Shown here piece after piece: positions 33,046 through 37,288 of a stretch of 37,288 nucleotides of DNA. The stretch comes from a virus. The position numbers and the translations under genes were made by a program. The stretch's first letter is position 1. Each line of letters begins with the position of its first letter. The notes beneath the pieces were generated by a model. The model saw only the letters and a list, made by a program, of their open reading frames with translations, was not told the origin of the DNA and did no database searches. Location of the stretch: positions 1 to 37,288 of the IMG/VR virus record IMGVR_UViG_3300012037_000009. The stretch is one strand, 5' to 3'.

Positions 33046-33909
33046 ATGCAGAACGTACAGTCAGGAACACCTAATCCTTTAAAAAAATATTTTAGGCAAC
33101 CTAAAATCTATGTATCATTGCCCAGCAGAGGCAATTTTTATCCGTTAAACAGTTTAGAAGAAACTGAAACTGGACAACTTCCTGTCTTTCCAATGACAGC
33201 AAGAGATGAAATTACTATGAAAACTCCTGATGCTCTTGTTAATGGACAGGCCACAGTGGAAGTTATACACAGTTGTATTCCTAATATCAAAAATGCCTGG
33301 GACGTTCCTATTATTGATTTAGATATTATACTGATTGCTCTACGCATAGCCAGTTATGGTGAAACTATGGATGTTAACATCAAAACTCCAGTTACTGGCG
33401 AAGAAAAAACATATAGTCTAAATTTAGTCAACATGCTAAATGAATTAAGTTCTATAGAATACAACAATAAAATAGAACTAGATGATATGACTGTGTACAT
33501 ACGTCCACTCAGTTATAGAGATTTTACTAAAACTAGTCTTAAAGCATTTGAAGAACAAAAGATCTTTAAGTTGCTCAACAACGATAAAGTTACAGACGAA
33601 GAAAAATTAGTTAAATTTAACGAAAGTTTTAAAAAGCTAACCGACATCACAGTAACAACACTTGAAAAAAGTATTATGCGTATCGAGCTAGATGATGTTT
33701 CAGTTACTGATCCTAATCATATAAAAGAATTTATTGACAACGCAGATAAAACATTTTATCGTCGTGTTGTTGATCATGTTGAAAGTGAAAAAGCAAAATT
33801 TGCTATTAAGCCATTAACAGTAACCGCTACTGAAGAAGAAATCGAAAAAGGTGTTCCTGCGACTTTTGAAGTACCAGTAACTTTTGATCAATCAAATTTT
33901 TTCGCATGA
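33046..33909 (+). CDS. 26: Baseplate hub protein, gp26-like (T4 baseplate family)
   Basis: This 287-residue protein is recognised as a member of the T4 baseplate protein family that includes gp26 and gp51. It begins with PNPLKKYFRQPKIYVSLPSR (residues 10-29), followed by FPMTARDEI(T/M) and TPDALVNG (around 48-66), 'CIPNIKNAWDVPIIDLD-x-(I/L)-LIALRIASYG' and a central DMTVYIRPLSYRDF. T4 gp26 is 208 residues and forms or assembles the hub of the baseplate. The plus orientation is against the rest of the region. An AGGAG site lies seven bases before the ATG. The next gene begins inside its stop codon (ATGA). Confidence 0.85.
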   Translation: MQNVQSGTPNPLKKYFRQPKIYVSLPSRGNFYPLNSLEETETGQLPVFPMTARDEITMKTPDALVNGQATVEVIHSCIPNIKNAWDVPIIDLDIILIALRIASYGETMDVNIKTPVTGEEKTYSLNLVNMLNELSSIEYNNKIELDDMTVYIRPLSYRDFTKTSLKAFEEQKIFKLLNNDKVTDEEKLVKFNESFKKLTDITVTTLEKSIMRIELDDVSVTDPNHIKEFIDNADKTFYRRVVDHVESEKAKFAIKPLTVTATEEEIEKGVPATFEVPVTFDQSNFFA

Positions 33910-34133
33910 GGATCTTAAGCCTGTCTTATAACCAAATTTTAGAAGAAGTTAAGATCCTAGATAACGAAGTAAAACAAATAAAAGATACAGTTTTAAAAAT
34001 GGCATGGTACATGCGTGGTGCTGTACCAATTGACGATGCGTTTGCTATGTGTGTCGAAGATAGAGAAATTGTGTCTAAAATAATAGAAGAAAATCTAGAA
34101 ACCACAAAGAAAAGCGGACTGCCTTTCTTCTAA
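33906..34133 (+). CDS. Small baseplate-assembly-type protein overlapping gp26
   Basis: This 75-residue charged, helical protein has MAWYMRGAVPIDDAFAM (about residues 32-48) and DREIVSKIIEENLETTKKSG (about 52-71), ending in GLPFF. Short proteins ending in this I-x-E-N-x-E-x-T-K-K-(S/T)-G-x-P-(F/L) pattern follow the gp26-type gene in related phages, as far as I know. The start overlaps the gp26 stop codon as ATGA, a sign of tight coupling. A chaperone or co-factor role for hub or tape-measure assembly is inferred. It ends at a TAA that directly abuts the stop codon of the opposing gene (TAATTA). Confidence 0.65.
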   Translation: MRILSLSYNQILEEVKILDNEVKQIKDTVLKMAWYMRGAVPIDDAFAMCVEDREIVSKIIEENLETTKKSGLPFF

Positions 34134-34673
34134 TTATGCAGCCGGTGGCGTACTTCTTCCTCTACCCAATGGTATCGGAGGTACTTTAGTAGCCGGCAAT
34201 CCTTTTTGTAACTGCTGTATTAGTCTTCTCTTTTCTTTGGCAGACAACTTCATTGCTGAAGTTTTAGTCTGAGTATATGTAGAACTAGCGGGTGCTGCGG
34301 GGGCTGAACTTGGTTGTGCTGATGCTGCTGGAGAAGCCGGTGTTGATTTATTTAAACTTGTAGTTTGTTGAACCTTCTGTTTAAAAATATTTTCTATTCT
34401 TTTTTGATTCATTGGCTGAGTTGTATCAACGTCACTAGTGTCAACTCCCTTGCTTTTTAAAAATGCTATTACATCTTGAGTGTCTGCTTGATTGAAATTC
34501 TTTTTGCCCTGTGTGCCAAGGTATCTAGCAAATTCATTTCCTAATTGTTTTATTGCAGTCGAAGAAACTTGTTTTCCAGTTTTAAATGCACGACGTCTTT
34601 CTCTTCCACTAGGTGTCAGTAGATCTAAAGGACCTTCATTCAGATCATCACGCTTTGTCTCATATATTCTCAT
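34134..34673 (-). CDS. Unknown protein with Pro/Ala/Ser linker
   Basis: This 179-residue basic protein is not recognised. The N-terminal part (MRIYETKRDDLNEGPLDLL) is followed by a helical region (about 20-95, with NQADTQDVIAFLKSKGVDTS and RIENIFKQKVQ), then a disordered Pro/Ala/Ser/Thr-rich linker (about 108-140), and a basic C-terminal piece (KLSAKEKRRLIQQLQKGLP). The chosen ATG at 34673 has a GGAG site seven bases away; a TTG one codon upstream (34676) has poor spacing. It shares no motif with known T4 proteins, and a structural role is only a guess from its place in a late-gene region. It faces the gp26-like island tail-to-tail. Confidence 0.6.
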   Translation of the reverse strand: MRIYETKRDDLNEGPLDLLTPSGRERRRAFKTGKQVSSTAIKQLGNEFARYLGTQGKKNFNQADTQDVIAFLKSKGVDTSDVDTTQPMNQKRIENIFKQKVQQTTSLNKSTPASPAASAQPSSAPAAPASSTYTQTKTSAMKLSAKEKRRLIQQLQKGLPATKVPPIPLGRGRSTPPAA

Positions 34674-34689
34674 CAAGAATCTCCATTAG

Positions 34690-35242
34690 CACTATGTTAT
34701 CTATTATTTATTATCTACACAGCTCGAATATCTACTTCGTAGATATTAGTTTTCGCTAACGCTCAAACTACTTTTATTTCTTATCGATTAATAAGAAGTT
34801 ATTAACTGAACATAGTGAAGTAATAGTTTCATGTAGATCGTTTCAGTCAGACGGAACCTGTTACGGTTCCGTCTAATCTCAAAAATGCTTCATGTGAGTC
34901 ATGTCCGCAGCCGAGACTTGGAAATAGGTATTTTCTGCTACACAATGGGCTCTGACCTTTCCCAACCTACGTCGACTTCGAAATATAGTGCATAAACTAT
35001 AAAACGGATTTATAGCGTATGCACTATATTCTTATCCCCCGCTTCGTTCCAATGCTAAAGGGTTTTTATGTGTAATGTGCAGTGTTTCGATTGACAGCAA
35101 TCAATCTACGTCAACCTATGAGCCCAATTTGTTTGATGGCTTCCACACTCTGGTGTGTTGATCAACGTGTTGCGTGTTCGGGGTTCAAGCCGACTTTTCC
35201 ACAGCGGTATTATAAACTGGCCCGCCAACCTTATGTGCTGTA
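34690..35242. other. Gene-free region with many perfect hairpins (possible structured RNA)
   Basis: About 550 bases contain no convincing gene. They hold a series of perfect inverted repeats: 34727-34747 (9-bp stem), 34778-34797 (7 bp), 34849-34874 (10 bp, AGACGGAACC with GGTTCCGTCT), 34982-35030 (13-bp stem plus a 7-bp inner stem with a two-by-two internal loop), 35089-35106 (6 bp) and 35144-35157 (5 bp). The segments TGGGCTC (34946-34952) and GAGCCCA (35120-35126) could close a domain around the largest hairpin. A 14-base near-repeat CAAyCTACGTCrAC occurs at 34963 and 35102. No tRNA, tmRNA or group I intron core was found. A large non-coding RNA or another structured element is possible; the strand is undetermined. 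Confidence 0.5.
34705..34712 (-). promoter_or_regulatory. Putative T4-type late promoter (AATAAATA)
   Basis: The minus strand reads GATAATAAATAATAG, about 30 bases before the ATG at 34673, with seven of eight matches to the late element. It lies at the edge of the hairpin-rich region. Confidence 0.4.
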
Positions 35243-35668
35243 TTATTTTTGGTTTTTAAGAGATTCTATAAGAGCCTTGGATCCGCCTACACGAACGTTA
35301 ATAATGCCGTTGTAATATTCGTCTGTCTCTAGTACACGCCTGTCAAATTGTTCTTTGGCCTCTAAATAACTTAGTTCAGATCTAGTTGTACACCAAAAGA
35401 GTACTTCTCTAGTAAAATTCTCTGCACCTAAAGCTGCAACGTCTGCCTTGAGATTGTCAGAACTACTCCAGTAGTCACGCCAATCACTTTCTACAGTGTA
35501 TTTTCTACGATTCTTTTTGCCTTTGAGTGGTGGTTTAGATTTTTTAAACTGAGCAAGTTTTTTGCCTATGTATTTTTTGTTGTTGGTGACATTTGTTATC
35601 AAGTAAACAAAGCCTATTGAGCCTTCTGGTATTTCTTCTATAACCGTTCCTTGATAAGTCCAATACAT
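35243..35668 (-). CDS. GIY-YIG-like nuclease domain protein
   Basis: This 141-residue protein contains GFVYLITNVTNNKKYIGKK (residues 18-36), a GIY-YIG type core in which GFVY and KYIG take the two strand positions. It is followed by a basic stretch (KKSKPPLKGKKNRRKY), ESDWRDYWSS, and ENFTREVLFWCTTRSELSYL then EAKEQFD. Proteins with this arrangement are widespread as stand-alone genes in T4-like phages. They may be nucleases, homing or not; whether this one cuts DNA is untested. The catalytic Glu of the family is likely within the SYLEAKEQFD segment. It follows the small unknown gene at 35684 and stops right before the hairpin-rich region. Confidence 0.65.
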   Translation of the reverse strand: MYWTYQGTVIEEIPEGSIGFVYLITNVTNNKKYIGKKLAQFKKSKPPLKGKKNRRKYTVESDWRDYWSSSDNLKADVAALGAENFTREVLFWCTTRSELSYLEAKEQFDRRVLETDEYYNGIINVRVGGSKALIESLKNQK

Positions 35669-35683
35669 AAACTTATATACCGA

Positions 35684-35923
35684 TTATTTTTCATTCTTGT
35701 CTGCCTTTTGGCTGCGCCTGTTGTTTGGATTTTGCCTATTGGGTTTTTCTTCTATGTAAATCTTTTTTGTTTCGTTGTATCTTTCTTTGACTAAGAGCCT
35801 TAATGCCTTTAAACTTCTTCTAATGTTGCTGTAGTTGCGCACACTGGGCGCTATTTCAAACGCTTGGTGTGCTTTGAAGTATTCTAAATACTCTCTTACT
35901 AATTTTTCGTGCGGATCGTCCAT
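35684..35923 (-). CDS. Small basic helical protein, function unknown
   Basis: This 79-residue protein has a helical first half (HEKLVREYLEYFKAHQAFE, then SVRNYSNIRRSLKALRLLVK) and a highly basic, probably disordered tail (KPNRQNPNNRRSQKADKNEK). A helical core plus Lys/Arg tail suggests nucleic-acid or protein binding, but no family was recognised with confidence. The ATG follows the stop codon of the HNH gene by one base (TAA-C-ATG), so it is translationally linked to it. In related phages it would presumably lie directly after gp46, so the HNH gene looks like an insertion between the two. Confidence 0.5.
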   Translation of the reverse strand: MDDPHEKLVREYLEYFKAHQAFEIAPSVRNYSNIRRSLKALRLLVKERYNETKKIYIEEKPNRQNPNNRRSQKADKNEK

Positions 35924-35924
35924 G

Positions 35925-36686
35925 TTACTGTATCACATCAATGTCGTTAGCGTATGATTTACAATTTTGTCCGTGCCATCTTTTGTAATTCGTAAGCATT
36001 GTAGTTTTTCCACAAAACTCGCAAGTTTTCTGTCCGTTTATTCGTGCTAATTTTTTTCTCTCTATAGTTTCTTGTGATTGCTTTCTGCCTTTAAGTTTTT
36101 CGCCTATTCTTTTCATTAGCTCAGGATCTCTAGATTTTCCTAACTTATTTTGTCTAATTTTTTCTTTTGTAGAATCACTTCTCTTTTTTCCAGTAATTTC
36201 ATTCTTACGCTTTTCTCGCATAACAGAAGCATATTCGTCTCCAAAGATTTCTTCATATGACTTTCCTTTTTTTGCTTCTGACATTTTTTTCTTAGTTTCT
36301 TCGCTGTGATTTTTTCCAAAAAAAGGATTGTTTTCTTTGCTCATTCTTTTAGATTGCGCAATTGAATGTTTGATTCTTGCCTCTTCATAGTCTTTTTCTG
36401 TAAATGTGTACTCTCTTTGCTGCGAACGACTTTGTTTATTCATCATTCTCCATAAAGCGCTCCACATCTTCTGATTGTCGACTCCTGTTGTAAATTTAAC
36501 TAATAACTTGTGACACAAAAAATGATCTTCAGCACTAAGGCACACAACGTTGTCTCTTTTATTAGATCCATTCAGTGATTTAGGAATGATATGATGTCTT
36601 TCACAATATTGAGATTTTGGATCTAGTACTTTGTTATTTTTTATAATATCATAATATTCTTTTAAATAATTATTTTGCGTAAACAT
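35925..36686 (-). CDS. Free-standing HNH homing endonuclease with NUMOD3 repeats
   Basis: This 253-residue protein carries an N-terminal HNH nuclease fold: CERHHIIPKSLNGSNKRDNV, then VCLSAEDHFLCHKLL (residues about 28-63). It continues with three NUMOD3-type DNA-binding repeats (NPFFGKNHSEETKKKMSEAK, KKRSDSTKEKIRQNKLGK, KLKGRKQSQETIERKKLA) and a C-terminal zinc-finger-like CEFCG...HGQNC. This matches the Mob/Hef-type homing endonucleases of T4-like phages, which cut intronless alleles and spread with neighbouring DNA. It lies just after the gp46 stop codon with its own TATAAATA and an AAAGGAG site, and is strongly Lys-rich. Confidence 0.85.
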   Translation of the reverse strand: MFTQNNYLKEYYDIIKNNKVLDPKSQYCERHHIIPKSLNGSNKRDNVVCLSAEDHFLCHKLLVKFTTGVDNQKMWSALWRMMNKQSRSQQREYTFTEKDYEEARIKHSIAQSKRMSKENNPFFGKNHSEETKKKMSEAKKGKSYEEIFGDEYASVMREKRKNEITGKKRSDSTKEKIRQNKLGKSRDPELMKRIGEKLKGRKQSQETIERKKLARINGQKTCEFCGKTTMLTNYKRWHGQNCKSYANDIDVIQ

Positions 36687-36711
36687 TATATCTCCTTTAG
36701 AATTTACTTAG

Positions 36712-36719
36712 TATTTATA
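36712..36719 (-). promoter_or_regulatory. T4-type late promoter (TATAAATA)
   Basis: A perfect TATAAATA (CGTATAAATACTAAG) overlaps the gp46 stop codon on the minus strand, 26 bases before the HNH ATG. The homing endonuclease therefore seems to be expressed as a late gene. Confidence 0.65.
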
Positions 36720-37288
36720 CGATACTAGTAATATCTAAATCTGATTCGTATGAGGTGAAGCCATTCTCTTTAATAACTTTGAGCACATTGTTTACTCTGC
36801 CGATCAATTCGTCCTTGTGACTGATCAAATAGATATTTTTGTTTCTTTCACGTCCCATCTTCTTGAGAACCGCAAGACTATTCTCAACGCCAGCAGTGTC
36901 CATGCCCGAATCAATAAGTTCGTCGATGAACAATAGGTTGATGCCTTGATAGAGACTTTCCCAAACGTCACGGAAAGCAAAACTTAGACCGAGTATTAGT
37001 CTGTTTCGTTCACCTCTACTCAAGTTATCAAAGTCAAGGTCTTGACCCAGCTGTGTGATCTCAACGTTCAAATCGTTTTGAAATCGAACTTGGTGAGGCA
37101 GTCCTAGTTTGTCAAGGTAATATGTGAGTCTGTTGTTAAGATACATCAAGTTTTGATCAATAATCTTCTTGCGTATGAAGCTGTCTTTGTTGGTTAGCAG
37201 CTTCAATAAGAAGTCCTGATGGTCTCTAAAGCTGGTGAGATCATTTACCATGTCCCAACGTATTTCCTGTATAGCAGTGGTTTTGAGA
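36715..37288 (-). CDS. 46: Recombination endonuclease subunit gp46, C-terminal part
   Basis: At least 191 residues of the C-terminal end of an SbcC/Rad50-like ATPase are present; the frame continues open to the window edge, so the start is outside and the first visible Met (37251) is internal. Motifs are the ABC signature LSRGERNR (FDNLSRGERNRLILGLSFAF), Walker B LLFIDELID, a D-loop region SGMDTAGVE and an H-loop LISH. T4 gp46 is 560 residues and forms, with gp47, the nuclease complex for recombination-dependent replication and host DNA degradation. It is followed immediately by the HNH gene. Confidence 0.9.
   Translation of the reverse strand, partial: LKTTAIQEIRWDMVNDLTSFRDHQDFLLKLLTNKDSFIRKKIIDQNLMYLNNRLTYYLDKLGLPHQVRFQNDLNVEITQLGQDLDFDNLSRGERNRLILGLSFAFRDVWESLYQGINLLFIDELIDSGMDTAGVENSLAVLKKMGRERNKNIYLISHKDELIGRVNNVLKVIKENGFTSYESDLDITSIV

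Noticed and set aside
34674-34676. TTG as start codon of the 179-residue protein
   Set aside because: The ATG at 34673 directly follows and has better spacing (seven bases) from GGAG; the TTG would leave only four.
35171-35195. tRNA T-arm-like sequence GGGGTTCAAGCC
   Set aside because: The T-stem has mismatches (only TCGG/CCGA pairs, with an 8-base loop), and no acceptor, D or anticodon arms could be built around it on the plus strand.
34690-35242. Group I intron or tmRNA in the hairpin-rich region
   Set aside because: No recognisable P7/P3 core or conserved GACUA-type element, no exon junction in a gene, and no tmRNA acceptor or T-arm ends were found by eye.
35082-35315. Plus-strand open frame of 77 codons at the end of the gene-free region
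   Set aside because: It runs into the GIY-YIG-like gene on the other strand, has no ribosome site, and its translation looks unlike a protein. The hairpins argue for a non-coding role.
37249-37251. ATG at 37251 as the start of a separate 178-residue gene
   Set aside because: The frame stays open upstream to the window edge and the motifs are those of the C-terminal half of gp46, so this is an internal methionine.
1-37288. CRISPR arrays or insertion sequences
   Set aside because: No regularly spaced direct repeats and no transposase were seen; the short repeats in fibres and the acidic protein are protein-coding.

Overview
The window is part of the genome of a tailed phage of the T4-like myovirus group, most likely marine. 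The evidence is a recognisable T4-type head cassette (portal gp20, a gp67-like acidic core protein, protease gp21, scaffold gp22, major capsid gp23), a gp26-type baseplate protein, the C-terminal end of recombination endonuclease subunit gp46, and T4-type late promoters (xATAAATA). The DNA is AT-rich. The fibre proteins, with W/Y-rich carbohydrate-binding-like repeats, beta-helices and a DQDGNFRVG motif, are of the kind known from marine T4-like phages of cyanobacteria and SAR11-type hosts. The exact host cannot be read from the sequence. Nearly everything is on the minus strand, so the layout is given from high to low coordinates, in the direction of transcription.

37288-35243: the end of gp46 (cut by the window edge), a free-standing HNH/NUMOD3 homing endonuclease with its own late promoter, a small unknown gene, and a GIY-YIG-like nuclease. 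35242-34690: a gene-free stretch of about 550 bases rich in perfect hairpins, possibly a large structured RNA or another functional DNA/RNA element. 34673-34134: an unknown protein. 33046-34133: a two-gene plus-strand island (gp26-like protein and an overlapping 75-residue protein). 32969-30138: a large tape-measure-like protein transcribed divergently from that island.

30125-22207 is the head operon. The portal gene is interrupted by an in-frame 420-residue intein that carries an HNH endonuclease domain. It is followed by a small protein, a sialyltransferase-like/MptE-like Rossmann protein that is unexpected among head genes, the acidic core protein, the protease, the scaffold and the capsid protein, and ends at a strong hairpin terminator. 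22143-1 is a long tail-fibre and virion-decoration region: a structural gene with its own promoter, structured leader and terminator, then four very large fibre proteins in two paralogous pairs. The members of each pair differ by domain insertions (a LamG-like domain in one, Asp-box propeller-like repeats in another). Small beta-rich proteins lie between them. The left end is an array of cysteine- and glycine-rich adhesin-like proteins with a tail-assembly-chaperone-like gene in between; the array continues past the window edge.

The most noteworthy items are the portal intein with a Lys in place of the usual penultimate His, the structured non-coding region at 34690-35242, the glycosyltransferase-like gene inside the head operon, and the Cys-rich adhesin array.
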